Source of the DNA: Faecalicatena sp. Marseille-Q4148
GTDB taxonomy: Bacteria; Bacillota; Clostridia; Lachnospirales; Lachnospiraceae
Length of the DNA stretch: 64,000 bases
Assembly: GCA_018228665.1 (NCBI GenBank)
Contig: CP073692.1
Location: 868,001 to 932,000 of the forward strand
Reading direction: 5' to 3'
Position 1 is the first letter of the stretch. Each line of letters begins with the position of its first letter. Below the pieces are notes generated by a model that saw only the letters and a program-made list of their open reading frames with translations, made no database searches and was not told the DNA's origin. Made by a program: the position numbers and the translations under genes. Positions 1-9,291 of this stretch are shown here, in pieces.

Positions 1-1427
1 TTTCCGCTTCCTGTAACCGTATGCTTACTCGTTCCATGCACAATGACTGCATCTGCAAGGATTCCGTTCTCTCTGCGGAAATGGGATTCCTCAATATAAA
101 ATACCCCTTTTGCATTGATATAATGATCTTCAAAAATATGATAAATCCATTCCGGCGTTAATTCTTTGTGCGCCTTATCTGAAACATCTTTTACAAGATA
201 TCCCACTTCTTCTTTCATTTTTTCCGGAAGAGAAATGCCATAATTCTGCTTCAGAATATAGCTAACGCCGCCTTTGCCGGACTGACTGTTAATCCGAATC
301 ACATCGGACTCATACCGTCGCCCTACATCATGTGGATCGATTGGGAGATATGGTACTGTCCATTTATCTGTATGACCTTCTTCACGCCACTTCATGCCTT
401 TCGCAATGGCATCCTGATGGGAACCTGAAAACGCAGTAAATACAAGTTCTCCCGCATACGGCTGGCGCATCCCAACCTTCATTCTTGTAAGACGCTCATA
501 CGCTTCTACAATGCGAGGCATTCTGGAAAAATCAAGCCCGGGATCAATCCCATGAGAAAAAAGATTCATAGCAAGCGTGATAATATCTACATTTCCAGTC
601 CGCTCGCCATTTCCAAACAATGTCCCTTCCACACGGTCAGCCCCTGCCAATACGCCAAGTTCTGCTGTAGCAACACCGCATCCTCTGTCATTATGAGGAT
701 GAAGACTCAGTACCACATGTTCCCGATATGCTAAATATTTTGTAAAATATTCTACCTGGCAGGCAAATACATGCGGCATAGCATTTTCTACCGTTGTTGG
801 AATATTAATGATAACCGGTTTTTCTTTTGTTGGCTTCCAGATATCAAGCACTGCATTACACACTTCCAACGCATAATCCATTTCCGTTCCCGAAAAACTT
901 TCCGGACTGTATTCAAATGTGAAATTTCCATCCGTTTCATCTGCCAATGTTTGAAGCAGTTTAGCGCCTTCTACAGCGATTTGCTTAATCTCCTCCCGAT
1001 TTTTCCGAAAGACCTGTTCGCGCTGCGCTACAGAAGTCGAATTATATAAGTGCACTACCGCATGCGGCGCCCCCTCTAATGCTTCAAATGTCTTACGGAT
1101 AATATGTTCTCTTGCCTGTGTCAGCACCTGGATCGTCACATCTTCCGGAATCATCTTGCGTTCAATTAATGCACGCAAAAATGTATATTCCGTCTCTGAA
1201 GCAGCCGGAAATCCTACCTCAATCTCTTTAAATCCAATTTCGACAAGAAGCTCAAAAAATTCCAGTTTTTCTTCCAAACTCATCGGTTCGATCAAAGCCT
1301 GATTGCCATCTCTTAAGTCTACGCTGCACCATACCGGAGGTTTTTCTAAATATTCTTTTCTGACCCAATCATAACTTACTTCTGGCGGCATGAAATACAT
1401 CCGTTCATATTTTTCAAAATTTCTCAT
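1..1427 (-). CDS. leuA: 2-isopropylmalate synthase (partial, 3' end outside window)
   Basis: Condenses acetyl-CoA with 2-ketoisovalerate, the first committed step of leucine synthesis in the cytoplasm. About 475 codons are visible. The N-terminal half is the HMGL-type TIM barrel, with [11 protein letters not shown] near residue 35 and the metal-binding HPHNDRG motif near residue 240. The sequence continues into the region before the C-terminal LeuA dimerisation/allosteric domain and runs off the left edge. The N-terminal extension ([14 protein letters not shown]) is typical of the longer LeuA2-type enzymes of about 550 residues. The ATG at 1425-1427 is preceded by a GAGGAC-like ribosome site. 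I see no convincing T-box or attenuator in the 143 bp upstream, so regulation is not evident. Confidence 0.93.
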   Translation of the reverse strand, partial: MRNFEKYERMYFMPPEVSYDWVRKEYLEKPPVWCSVDLRDGNQALIEPMSLEEKLEFFELLVEIGFKEIEVGFPAASETEYTFLRALIERKMIPEDVTIQVLTQAREHIIRKTFEALEGAPHAVVHLYNSTSVAQREQVFRKNREEIKQIAVEGAKLLQTLADETDGNFTFEYSPESFSGTEMDYALEVCNAVLDIWKPTKEKPVIINIPTTVENAMPHVFACQVEYFTKYLAYREHVVLSLHPHNDRGCGVATAELGVLAGADRVEGTLFGNGERTGNVDIITLAMNLFSHGIDPGLDFSRMPRIVEAYERLTRMKVGMRQPYAGELVFTAFSGSHQDAIAKGMKWREEGHTDKWTVPYLPIDPHDVGRRYESDVIRINSQSGKGGVSYILKQNYGISLPEKMKEEVGYLVKDVSDKAHKELTPEWIYHIFEDHYINAKGVFYIEESHFRRENGILADAVIVHGTSKHTVTGSG

Positions 1428-1570
1428 AAAAATCGTCCTCACTTCTAAATTCTCATCAAGTATAATTCATCAAGTCAATTGTCTTTTCTTATTCTATGAC
1501 AAAATTTATCAACTTTAAAGTGTTGTTTTTATCATCTTCTTGACCTTTATTATCTTGTTGCTTAACGATA

Positions 1571-2791
1571 TTAGATCAAATATATTTTTATCACATTTTT
1601 GAATACCCACCAGAAATTTCTTCTGTGAATTTCTTCATTTGACAGAACCGAAGTCTGATAAACAATTTTTCCGTCCAATGTATACAACACCGTTCCAATC
1701 AGCTCTCCCTTACAAACAGGTGCTTTTCGCTGCTCGTTCATTTTTACCTTCACAGATATTTTCTCATCGTCTTTTAACAGCATCCGAAAAGACGGCTTCT
1801 CTGCCGTACCATGTAAAAATATTTTAGAAAACAACTCTGAATTCTCTTTACATCCCTCTGCTACTTCTACCGCTGGAATTTTGGGAATTGTTTTTATTTC
1901 ACGATATCGATAATGTCCAAACCCGTAACGCAGCAAAGACTTTGTATCCTGCCATTTCCAGCTCTTGTGACTTGGCCAGCCGCATCCTAAAAGCGCTACA
2001 ATCAATGTACGGTCGCCCTTTTTCACTGCTCCTACATAGCAATATCCTGCTTCAGAGGTAAAGCCGGTCTTCCCTGTCAAAGCCCCTTCTTCCATTTGTA
2101 AAAGTGCATTATGATTGACACAGGAAAAACTTCTTGTTTTTTCTATATTCTGAAATGTTTTCTCCTGTGTACCGGTAATTTCCAGAAAATTTTCCCGCTT
2201 CTCAGATTCCTTAATACAGTACCGCATGATTTTTGCCAGTTCTTCTGCCGTTGCAGAGTGCCTTCCTTCTTCATCCGATGCATCCAATCCGTTCGGTGTA
2301 ATGAAATGACTGTTTCTACAGCCGATTTCTCTCGCCTTTTCGTTCATTTGTACCGCAAATTCCTCTGTAGAGCCTGCAATCGCTTCTGCTACTGCCACTG
2401 CCGAATCGTTATGGGATTCCAGCATCAATGAATAAAGCAGATCTTTCAGAAAGAATTTCTCTCCCTCCTGCATACCAAGATGTACTTTCGGTTGTCTTGC
2501 CGCATTTTTAGAAACCGTAACAACCTGTTCCAAATCTCCTTTTTCTAAGGCCAGAATACATGTGAGGATCTTTGTCGTACTTGCCATAGCCCGCTTCTCA
2601 TAACCATTTTTTTCAAACAGAACACGTCCGCTGTCCCCATCCATTAACACGGCCGACTGCGCATGCAGATTTTGAAGTTCTTCCGGTACTGTCTGTGCTG
2701 CGTCCACCCCGTCACCAGACAAAATCCATATTTGCAGACCGAGCAACAGTCCAATGATCCACGAAATACTTTTCCAATATATTTTTTTCAT
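1571..2791 (-). CDS. dacF: Serine-type D-Ala-D-Ala carboxypeptidase (low-molecular-mass PBP)
   Basis: Trims the terminal D-Ala from peptidoglycan pentapeptides outside the membrane. An N-terminal hydrophobic segment (about residues 8-26) acts as signal or anchor. The three active-site boxes of the PBP5/6 family (peptidase S11) are present: S-T-T-K near 71, S-H-N near 126 and KTGFT near 240. A C-terminal PBP5-like domain follows. The 406-residue length is normal. The start ATG has a good site (TTAGGAGGGCGCT). The gene lies 94 bp downstream of scpB on the same strand, an arrangement common in Clostridia. The C-terminus ends with a hydrophobic/basic stretch (WWVFKNVIKIYLI) that may attach the protein to the membrane. 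Confidence 0.92.
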   Translation of the reverse strand: MKKIYWKSISWIIGLLLGLQIWILSGDGVDAAQTVPEELQNLHAQSAVLMDGDSGRVLFEKNGYEKRAMASTTKILTCILALEKGDLEQVVTVSKNAARQPKVHLGMQEGEKFFLKDLLYSLMLESHNDSAVAVAEAIAGSTEEFAVQMNEKAREIGCRNSHFITPNGLDASDEEGRHSATAEELAKIMRYCIKESEKRENFLEITGTQEKTFQNIEKTRSFSCVNHNALLQMEEGALTGKTGFTSEAGYCYVGAVKKGDRTLIVALLGCGWPSHKSWKWQDTKSLLRYGFGHYRYREIKTIPKIPAVEVAEGCKENSELFSKIFLHGTAEKPSFRMLLKDDEKISVKVKMNEQRKAPVCKGELIGTVLYTLDGKIVYQTSVLSNEEIHRRNFWWVFKNVIKIYLI

Positions 2792-2885
2792 AGCGCCCTC
2801 CTAATATCCGGATAAATTCCTGCATATATAGTTATCTATGAATTTTTCAGACAAATTATTCCGCAAACAAAAAGATGAAACTGCA

Positions 2886-3455
2886 CTATACATCCAGTTT
2901 CATCTCTGCTTCTTCCTCTGCTTCTGTTTTCATTTCTTCCACCTGTTCCGGATTCAGATTTGGCAGCTCCTCTAGCGATGCAACACCAAATCTTCTCAAA
3001 AATTCTTCTGTTGTTCCAAACAGATGCGGATGTCCCGGCGCATCCAGTCGTCCCACTTCACAGATCAGGTTATATTCAATTAATTTATTAATCGCGTGGT
3101 CTGATTTCACACCACGGATTTTTTCAATCTCCAGCTTCGTTACCGGCTGTTTATATGCCACAATAGAAAGCGTTTCCAACTGAACATCTGTCAGCACACA
3201 TTTCTTCGGCTGTTTTGCGATCCGGATTAAATAGTCATATAAATCCGTCTTCGTGCACATCTGGAAAGAATCTTCCAACTCAATAATGTGAATCCCTCTA
3301 TTTTCCTTTTCATAATAGTCCATCATATGCCGCAGAATCATTCTCGTTTCATCCGGCGTCTGCCCGATTGCTGCAGCAATCTTATCAAGAGCAACCGAAT
3401 CCCCCATTGCAAATAGAATTGCTTCCACCGCACTCTCTAATTTTGTGAGTTTCAT
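2886..3455 (-). CDS. scpB: Segregation and condensation protein B
   Basis: Winged-helix partner of the SMC-ScpA complex, which compacts and helps segregate the chromosome. The 189-residue length and the opening LESAVEAILFAMGDSV fit the family. Two winged-helix halves follow, with the typical VAYKQPVTKLEIEKIRG segment near residues 98-115 and a proline/glycine-rich DAPGHPHLFGTT near 139-150. The acidic C-terminal tail is usual for Firmicutes. It sits 14 bp downstream of scpA and is almost certainly cotranscribed and translationally linked with it. Confidence 0.95.
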   Translation of the reverse strand: MKLTKLESAVEAILFAMGDSVALDKIAAAIGQTPDETRMILRHMMDYYEKENRGIHIIELEDSFQMCTKTDLYDYLIRIAKQPKKCVLTDVQLETLSIVAYKQPVTKLEIEKIRGVKSDHAINKLIEYNLICEVGRLDAPGHPHLFGTTEEFLRRFGVASLEELPNLNPEQVEEMKTEAEEEAEMKLDV

Positions 3456-3469
3456 TTTTCTATCCTTTT

Positions 3470-4216
3470 CTATATAATCTGAGATGTAATGATAATATCT
3501 GCAAAAGTTCCATCCTGTTCAATTAGAATCGTTCCCATCTTCATCAATTCCAAAATCGCTAAAAATGTAACAATTACATGCATCTTTGAACGCTGACGGC
3601 TTAGCAGTTCTCGAAAACTAAAACATCTATGGAATCTTGCATACTGTTCTACATATACAAGTTTGTCTGAAAGCGTCACTTCTTCCCGTTCAATTTTTCC
3701 AAACTTACTTCGGATCGGATCCATTTTATCTTCTTTGCGCCGCATAATTTCTGTAAAAATTGCATTTAATTTTGCCAGTGTCAATCCTTCCAGAAGTTTA
3801 TCCAAATCAATCGGCTCCTGATATTCCTGTACCTCATCCGGAATCGTAGGACCTTTAAACATTAATTTCTCACTGTCCAGCTGTCGGTCTTTTAATTCAT
3901 AGGACATATATTTATACATCTTGTACTGCAGCAGCTGCTCCACAAGTTCCTGTCTCGGATCTTCCTCTTCGCCTTCCTCATTTACTTCTTTCGGCAAAAG
4001 CATACGACATTTAATATCCAAAAGCGTTGCTGCCATCAGAAGAAACTCACTCATCACATTCAAGTCCTGTTCCTGCATTGCCCGTATATATTCCATATAC
4101 TGATTCGTAATTTCTACAATCGGAATATCATAAATATCTACCTTATTTTTATCAATTAAATGCATTAGGAGATCCAAAGGACCTTCAAATACATCCAGCT
4201 TTACTGGTATTGCCAT
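3470..4216 (-). CDS. scpA: Segregation and condensation protein A (kleisin)
   Basis: Kleisin subunit that bridges the SMC dimer heads and binds ScpB. The N-terminal signature FEGPLDLLMHLIDKNKVDIY (residues 10-29) is diagnostic. An acidic linker (NEEGEEEDPRQE) follows near residue 100, and the C-terminal winged helix ends in GTILIEQDGTFADIII. The 248-residue length is normal. It is the first gene of scpA-scpB-dacF. Its promoter lies inside the direct repeat left by the adjacent IS insertion (see 4255-4283). Confidence 0.95.
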   Translation of the reverse strand: MAIPVKLDVFEGPLDLLMHLIDKNKVDIYDIPIVEITNQYMEYIRAMQEQDLNVMSEFLLMAATLLDIKCRMLLPKEVNEEGEEEDPRQELVEQLLQYKMYKYMSYELKDRQLDSEKLMFKGPTIPDEVQEYQEPIDLDKLLEGLTLAKLNAIFTEIMRRKEDKMDPIRSKFGKIEREEVTLSDKLVYVEQYARFHRCFSFRELLSRQRSKMHVIVTFLAILELMKMGTILIEQDGTFADIIITSQII

Positions 4217-4253
4217 ATGACGTCTTCCCTTTTCTTTTCGTATTCCAACTTAT

Positions 4254-4373
4254 GATTATACATCATCGATAACAATTCTACAAGTTTTAGTTTTCCTGCT
4301 GTTTCCCCCTGCTATTTTCCTGCTGTCAGGATATACTGTTGAAATGAATCACGATTACTTCCGCCGGATTGCA
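4254..4373. repeat. 120-bp direct repeat, left copy (long target duplication)
   Basis: Identical over 120 bp to 6333-6452, offset 2079 bp. The copies flank the IS1634-like element exactly: bases differ immediately outside on both sides. This copy carries the last codons and stop of the metallophosphoesterase gene as a dead remnant, plus the working scpA promoter. The IS1634 family is known for unusually long, variable-length target duplications, so a target duplication is the simplest explanation. Confidence 0.93.
4255..4283 (-). promoter_or_regulatory. Predicted sigma-A promoter of scpA-scpB-dacF
   Basis: On the minus strand the -35 hexamer TTGTAG (4278-4283) is separated by 17 bp from a consensus -10 TATAAT (4255-4260), 39 bp before the scpA start. 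It lies wholly within the 120-bp direct repeat next to the IS. An identical copy sits at 6334-6362, pointing into the IS 3' end. Confidence 0.65.
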
Positions 4374-4410
4374 CGGGAGTTTGACAGTTGAATATCGAAA
4401 AAAGTACTCA

Positions 4411-4436
4411 CAGGTCGCATAAAACCTGCTTTTTTT
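4411..4436 (+). terminator. Insulating intrinsic terminator at IS left end
   Basis: CAGGT and ACCTG arms with an 8-nt loop are followed by a run of seven T on the plus strand. It sits between the IS left end and the transposase promoter region (TGGTATAAT, an extended -10, near 4480-4489). It would stop transcription entering from the left flank. Confidence 0.6.
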
Positions 4437-4511
4437 ATGTCAAATTTTCTGTTTTTATGGCTGTTATTTTATGTTATTGTATGGTATAATAAGGGATAGG
4501 AGGGATGACAG

Positions 4512-6239
4512 ATGAATCTTCACATAACAAAATCAAAAAATGCAGAGTCCTTTTATATCTGTAAATCTTATACAAAAGCAAATGGCAGCACTACTTCAGC
4601 TATCGTCCGCAAGCTGGGAACCTTAGAACAACTTTTGCCTGAACATGGTCCTACAAGAGATGATGTCGTTGCATGGGCGAAAAATGAAGTGAAAATAGAA
4701 ACTGAAAAATATAAAAAGGAAAAAGAAGCACAGACAGTATTGATACCATTCCATGCGGATAGACAATTAGATTATGACAAGCAGGTCTTCTTCCGTGGTG
4801 GCTATCTGTTTCTCCAATCTATTTATTATCAACTACAAATGAATAAAATCTGCCGGAAATTGAAACAAAAATATAAATTCAAGTATGATATCAATGCAAT
4901 CCTCTCGGATTTGATTTATGCAAGAATCTTAGAACCTTGCAGCAAACGTTCTTCTTACAAAGTTGCATCTGAATTCTTAGAAAAACCATCCTACGAACTT
5001 CATGATGTCTACCGGGCATTGGATGTACTTGGTACGGAATGTGATCTTATTCAGACGGAAGTTTATAAAAACTCCCACTTCCTTGGGAAAAGAAATGATA
5101 AGATCCTTTATTATGACTGCTCGAATTATTACTTTGAAATTGAACAAGAAGATGGAAAGAAAAAATACGGTAAAAGTAAAGAACACAGACCAAACCCAAT
5201 CATCCAAATGGGATTGTTTATGGATGGAGATGGAATTCCTCTTGCTTTTTCTCTTTTTCCGGGAAATGCAAACGAGCAGACCTCTCTCAAACCGTTAGAA
5301 AAGAAAGTTCTTGGAGATTTTGGTTGTCAGAGATTTATTTATTGCAGCGATGCCGGGCTTGGCTCTGAATCAATCCGGGAATACAATCACATGGGAGAAC
5401 GTGCTTATATCGTAACCCAGTCCATCAAAAAGCTGAAGAAAGAAGAAAAAGAATGGGCATTAAATTTACAGGGATTTAAAAGAGTATCCGATGGAACCCC
5501 TGTTGATATCACAAAACTACCCGAAGATGATAAAGGACTTTATTATAAAGACGAGCCCTACACCACAAAGACGCTGCATCAACGCCTGATCATTACCTAT
5601 TCTCCTAAATATGCCCTTTATCAAAAATCTATTCGAGACAAACAGATTGAACGGGCACAAAAGATGCTGGATTCAGGGAGCACAAAAAAGAACCGCAAAA
5701 ATCCAAATGATCCAGCACGTTTCATCGGAACTATGGCTATAACAGAAGAAGGCGAAGCTGCTGATGTAAAGCATTATCTAGATGAAATCAAGATTTTTGA
5801 AGAAGCCCAGTATGATGGATTTTACGCAGTATGCACAGATCTTTTAGATGACGAAGCTGGTGATATTTTAAAAGTAAGTGAAGGAAGATGGCAGATAGAA
5901 GAGTGTTTCCGGATTATGAAAACAGATTTTTCTGCAAGACCTGTCTATTTACAGGATGAAAACCGGATCAAAGCACATTTTCTAATCTGTTTTCTTGCAT
6001 TGACCATATACCGCTTCCTTGAGAAAAAACTGGATGCTAAATATACATGTGAAGAATTATTAGATATTCTAAAAGAAATGAATTTCGCCGAAATACAGGA
6101 ACAGGGATTCATTCCTTTATACAAACGAGAAAGAATTACGGATGATCTTCATGACGTCTGTGGTTTCCGAACAGATTATCAGTTCATAACAAAAAGCAAA
6201 ATGAGAAATATTCAGAAAAAAAGTAAAGGGAAAGAATAA
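4512..6239 (+). CDS. IS1634-family transposase (copy A)
   Basis: DDE transposase of the IS4/IS1634 group, 575 residues, full length for the family and without frameshift. Likely acidic residues lie in YDCSNYYFE (near residue 200), CSDAGLGS (near 280) and the IEECFRIMK motif following GRWQ (near 460), which resembles the Y-(2)-R-(3)-E-(6)-K signature region. Strong ribosome site (GGATAGGAGGGATGACAG) before the ATG. It appears intact and potentially active. It is clearly related to, but not the same as, the transposase at 29647-31359. Confidence 0.93.
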   Translation: MNLHITKSKNAESFYICKSYTKANGSTTSAIVRKLGTLEQLLPEHGPTRDDVVAWAKNEVKIETEKYKKEKEAQTVLIPFHADRQLDYDKQVFFRGGYLFLQSIYYQLQMNKICRKLKQKYKFKYDINAILSDLIYARILEPCSKRSSYKVASEFLEKPSYELHDVYRALDVLGTECDLIQTEVYKNSHFLGKRNDKILYYDCSNYYFEIEQEDGKKKYGKSKEHRPNPIIQMGLFMDGDGIPLAFSLFPGNANEQTSLKPLEKKVLGDFGCQRFIYCSDAGLGSESIREYNHMGERAYIVTQSIKKLKKEEKEWALNLQGFKRVSDGTPVDITKLPEDDKGLYYKDEPYTTKTLHQRLIITYSPKYALYQKSIRDKQIERAQKMLDSGSTKKNRKNPNDPARFIGTMAITEEGEAADVKHYLDEIKIFEEAQYDGFYAVCTDLLDDEAGDILKVSEGRWQIEECFRIMKTDFSARPVYLQDENRIKAHFLICFLALTIYRFLEKKLDAKYTCEELLDILKEMNFAEIQEQGFIPLYKRERITDDLHDVCGFRTDYQFITKSKMRNIQKKSKGKE

Positions 6240-6260
6240 AATACTATAATCCGTGACAAC

Positions 6261-6311
6261 AGCAAAAATCGCTGCAGCCCAGTAACCACAAGGGATACAG
6301 CGATTTTTGCT
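6261..6311. terminator. Bidirectional terminator at IS right end
   Basis: A perfect 14-bp inverted repeat (6261-6274 with 6298-6311) encloses a 23-nt loop and is bounded by A-rich and T-rich arms, so it can end transcription in both directions. It terminates the transposase mRNA and would block the duplicated scpA promoter copy at 6334-6362, which points into the element. Confidence 0.7.
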
Positions 6312-6332
6312 CTTCCTAACTGTCAAAGATGG

Positions 6333-6452
6333 GATTATACATCATCGATAACAATTCTACAAGTTTTAGTTTTCCTGCTGTTTCCCCCTGCTATTTTCCT
6401 GCTGTCAGGATATACTGTTGAAATGAATCACGATTACTTCCGCCGGATTGCA
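6333..6452. repeat. 120-bp direct repeat, right copy
   Basis: Perfect copy of 4254-4373. It contains the last 15 codons and stop codon of the metallophosphoesterase gene (stop at 6405-6407), so that gene remains complete, plus an orphan copy of the scpA promoter facing the IS. Confidence 0.93.
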
Positions 6453-7283
6453 GAAACGGATATTTACCGTATGGGTACCAAGCCCTTTACTGACAATCAT
6501 CACCCGATTCCCTTCTTTTGAATATTCACCGGAATATTTCGGAAAGAACTTTGCCTGCGGAGTAATCAGACCGCCAATAAAAGGAAGCCTGATAATCCCG
6601 CCGTGCAAATGTCCGGACAGCGTCAGATCCGCTCCCCAACTTCGATAAGAAACCTCCATTGCCGGATTGTGCGCCAACAGAATCTCATATCTTTCATTCG
6701 ATACAGAACCGAACTGCTCCTGCAAAATCTCTTCTACATCTGTCGGATTCGCAAATTTCTGATAGCCTTCCATTGGCGGCTCAAATCCACTCATACGGAA
6801 TCGACATCCGTCAAATGTCATACAAGCCGACTCATTTTCAAGGAAATGGACTCCGGAAGCTGCAAGCAGCTCCCGGTAACGCGTATAGGCATCTCCGTAA
6901 ATCTCAGGATGCTCCTTCATTCGCTGTTCATGATTCCCATTGGCATAATAAACCGGAGCAATCTCCGGAAGCTGCCGAATAAGAGAAACAGCCGCATCAA
7001 AAGGAATATCCTTTTTCCCAATCAGCATATCCCCGCCAATCAGTATGAAATCCGGCTGGCTTTGACGAATTGCCTCGATAAGCGACCGGTTATCTCTTCC
7101 ATATACTTTATTATGGAGATCACTCAGAAATACTGCCCGGTATTCTCTCGTCAATCCTTTTAATTTTTCTCCGCTCACCGTATAATCTGTCACTCGAAAT
7201 ATCTTCAATTCTCTTTTACTTTCCAAGAAAAATAAAGCAATTCCGATTCCAAGTACCACGATTCCAATTAACAGTATATTCAT
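6405..7283 (-). CDS. Membrane-anchored calcineurin-like metallophosphoesterase (YkuE-like)
   Basis: Predicted binuclear-metal phosphohydrolase facing outward from the membrane; the substrate cannot be told from sequence. One N-terminal transmembrane segment (residues 3-20) is followed by the ordered metal motifs FLSDLHN (near 53), GGDM (near 83), GNHE (near 116), LLAHNP (near 202) and SGHLHGG (near 224). The 292-residue length is usual. Before the IS insertion it lay about 110 bp upstream of scpA. Its last codons lie in the right copy of the 120-bp repeat, so the insertion did not change the protein. Confidence 0.88.
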   Translation of the reverse strand: MNILLIGIVVLGIGIALFFLESKRELKIFRVTDYTVSGEKLKGLTREYRAVFLSDLHNKVYGRDNRSLIEAIRQSQPDFILIGGDMLIGKKDIPFDAAVSLIRQLPEIAPVYYANGNHEQRMKEHPEIYGDAYTRYRELLAASGVHFLENESACMTFDGCRFRMSGFEPPMEGYQKFANPTDVEEILQEQFGSVSNERYEILLAHNPAMEVSYRSWGADLTLSGHLHGGIIRLPFIGGLITPQAKFFPKYSGEYSKEGNRVMIVSKGLGTHTVNIRFCNPAEVIVIHFNSIS

Positions 7284-7339
7284 CTTCTTCCTCTCTTCTA
7301 AAACAGCATATTTTGAACCATTCTCAACACGTTTTGTTT

Positions 7340-8584
7340 TTACACAGTAAATGTCTGACGGAGTGTCTGCAGCAGCGCTTTTTTATACGTCAGTTTCCCA
7401 ACGGCAGTTCTGGCTTTTATCGGAATCCTTCCGACCTCTGTTTCATTCAGCACATACACAAGCTCTCCGATGGTTTCTCCTTTTTTCACAGGCGCTTTCA
7501 TTTTCTTTTTTAATGTTACCTTTTTTTCCATTTCTGCCGGATTGCGTCCATTTGTATCCGTATAAGCAAATTGCTCTGTTACCTCACCGGAAACTTTATC
7601 CTGAACGCCTCCTATCACTTTTACTTCTGCTTTTTTTGTCAGACCTTCTTTATCTTCATATCTTGTGCAGATACCAAAACCATAATTCAAAAGTGCAACA
7701 GAATCTTTTACCCTTGTTTTTGCATCCGGACAGGCCATTACAACACTGATAAGTTCTACCCCATCCTTGCGCGCTGTTGCCGAAAGACAAAAACCGGCAT
7801 CATTTGTAGATCCTGTTTTCAGTCCTGTGGCATATTTGTACTGACGAATCAGTTTATTTGTGTTTGCAAGACCGAATTCAGAACTTCCTTTTTTCGTCGT
7901 ATGTGTAATCGTATCCACCCAGATTGTAGAATATTTTTCAATTTCCGGATATTTTGTAACCAGTTCTCTTGACATAATTCCAATGTCCTTTGCTGTCGTC
8001 ACATGTCCCTCTGCATCTAAACCATTACAGTTCTGAAATGTTGTACGCTCCATTCCAAGACCTTTTGCCCGCTCATTCATCTGTGCCACAAAGGCCTCCT
8101 CACTTCCACTGATATGTTCTGCCATAGCCACGCAGGCGTCATTTGCACTGGCGACAGAAATACATTTAATCATAGTGTCTGCCGTCTGAGTTTCTCCCGG
8201 TTCCAGAAACACCTGGGAACCTCCCATGGAAGCCGCATATTCTGATGTTGTAATCGAATCTTCCATATGTAGTTTCCCGCTGTCAAGCGCATCAAAAATC
8301 AAAAGAAGTGTCATAATCTTCGTCACACTTGCCGGAGCCAGTTGTTCCTGACTGTTCTTTTCAAATAAAATCTGCCCTCCGTCAGCTTCCATCAAAAACG
8401 CCGAGCGCGCTTCCAGTTCCGGTCCCGTCACCAATTGTTCCTCTGCTTCTTCCTCGGTCCTTTCCTGCGTCTTCTCCTGTGTTTCTTCACACAGAAAAGT
8501 GTTTTCCGGCAATGCAGCATAAAGCGTCTGCGTCTTTCCAAATAGAAGTACGATGCTGATCAGCCATCCCAATATTCTTTTCAT
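7340..8584 (-). CDS. D-Ala-D-Ala carboxypeptidase (second PBP5-type)
   Basis: Secreted or membrane-associated peptidase S11 enzyme with a clear signal peptide (residues 1-23, ending LYA). A Glu/Thr-rich spacer (about 31-50) precedes the catalytic domain. Active-site boxes: S-V-T-K near 87, S-A-N near 145, KTGST near 257. The C-terminal PBP5-like beta domain resembles that of the enzyme at 1571-2791, so the two are paralogues about 5 kb apart. The 414-residue length is normal. The start has AGGAAAGGGCTGTTTT upstream. It sits 56 bp upstream of the metallophosphoesterase gene on the same strand. Confidence 0.92.
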   Translation of the reverse strand: MKRILGWLISIVLLFGKTQTLYAALPENTFLCEETQEKTQERTEEEAEEQLVTGPELEARSAFLMEADGGQILFEKNSQEQLAPASVTKIMTLLLIFDALDSGKLHMEDSITTSEYAASMGGSQVFLEPGETQTADTMIKCISVASANDACVAMAEHISGSEEAFVAQMNERAKGLGMERTTFQNCNGLDAEGHVTTAKDIGIMSRELVTKYPEIEKYSTIWVDTITHTTKKGSSEFGLANTNKLIRQYKYATGLKTGSTNDAGFCLSATARKDGVELISVVMACPDAKTRVKDSVALLNYGFGICTRYEDKEGLTKKAEVKVIGGVQDKVSGEVTEQFAYTDTNGRNPAEMEKKVTLKKKMKAPVKKGETIGELVYVLNETEVGRIPIKARTAVGKLTYKKALLQTLRQTFTV

Positions 8585-8724
8585 AAAACAGCCCTTTCCT
8601 ATTTCATCTAGTAACAGTATAAGCGCTGGAATATGAAAATATGATTTCCGACGACAATCTTCACTGCTTTCATTTTCTCCATTGCTTTCTTCCCATATTA
8701 TAGTTGAAACAGAATCTCAGCACA

Positions 8725-8752
8725 AGCGCAATTTTTATTACTCTTTTGCGCT
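8725..8752. repeat. Inverted repeat upstream of the XRE gene
   Basis: AGCGCAA (8725-8731) is matched by TTGCGCT (8746-8752) across a 14-bp AT-rich spacer, about 90 bp before the XRE start. It could be a binding site for a dimeric regulator, perhaps the XRE protein itself; this is only suggested by position. The remaining 8585-8841 stretch is AT-rich with no coding potential that I trust. Confidence 0.35.
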
Positions 8753-8841
8753 ATATTTATATGATACTTTTTAACATCTGTATGAATATTTTTACATTCC
8801 ATAAAATAGAATCATGCAAATATCTAACAGGAGATTTTGTT

Positions 8842-9165
8842 ATGAAAGATACAGAAATTATTCAACATATAGAAGAATTACGCAAAGAGCGCAATTGGAC
8901 ACTTTACAAACTGTCCAAAGAATCAGATATTCCTTATTCAACACTGAACAATCTGCTTCGGCGCACAAATATTCCTTCCATTCCGACACTGCAGAAAATC
9001 TGCAACGGATTTGGTATTTCTCTTGCTGATTTCTTTTCAGACAAGACCAATCATCGTCAGTTAAACGAGCAGCAACTTGCACTTTTAAAAGATTATGAGC
9101 AGTTAAACGCAGAAGAAAAGCGTCTCGTTACTGCTTATATCAGCGGACTGCTGCGACGCCCTTAA
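8842..9165 (+). CDS. XRE-family helix-turn-helix regulator
   Basis: A 107-residue cytoplasmic DNA-binding protein. An HTH_3/Cro-type domain spans about residues 8-62 (LRKERNWTLYKLSKESDIPY, then STLNNLLRRTNIPSIPTLQKI). A short helical C-terminus (QLALLKDYEQLNAEEKRLV) may dimerise. I chose the ATG at 8842 because AACAGGAG lies 8 bp upstream; a longer in-frame reading from 8704 lacks a ribosome site and starts in AT-rich leader. Target genes unknown. It is divergent from dacF paralogue 7340-8584 and is followed by IS1182-like copy 1. Confidence 0.82.
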   Translation: MKDTEIIQHIEELRKERNWTLYKLSKESDIPYSTLNNLLRRTNIPSIPTLQKICNGFGISLADFFSDKTNHRQLNEQQLALLKDYEQLNAEEKRLVTAYISGLLRRP

Positions 9166-9251
9166 TCACTAAAAACAATAGTTTCACTTATACCAGATAC
9201 TTCTGAGGATTGTAAAAAGAGAAGGGGCTGTCGGGAAATGATAGTTCCAAA

Positions 9252-9291
9252 CAGGGGCAGATTTGACTTGTATGAGTCAAACCTGCCCCTG
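9252..9291 (+). terminator. Hairpin at IS1182 5' end
   Basis: CAGGGGCAG-A-TTTGACT pairs with AGTCAAA-C-CTGCCCCTG, one mismatch, around a short loop. Placed just inside the left end and upstream of the transposase promoter (extended -10 TGTTATAAT at 9352-9360), it likely blocks read-through from outside. The T-tract is weak, so it may also act at the RNA level. Also present in copy 2 (mirrored near 35259-35298). Confidence 0.5.

Larger units (their letters stand above)
4374..6332 (+). mobile_element. IS1634-like insertion sequence, copy A (1959 bp)
   Basis: A single transposase gene lies between two 120-bp direct repeats. Near the ends, TTTGACAGTT (4380-4389) is matched in inverted orientation by AACTGTCAAA (6318-6327), giving a short terminal inverted repeat. 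The element has a terminator-like hairpin at each end (4411-4436 and 6261-6311). It is inserted between the metallophosphoesterase and scpA genes and disrupts neither. No passenger genes. Confidence 0.9.

Noticed and set aside
1428..1570. T-box or leader attenuator upstream of leuA
   Set aside because: Only 143 bp, AT-rich, with no T-box core and no terminator hairpin.
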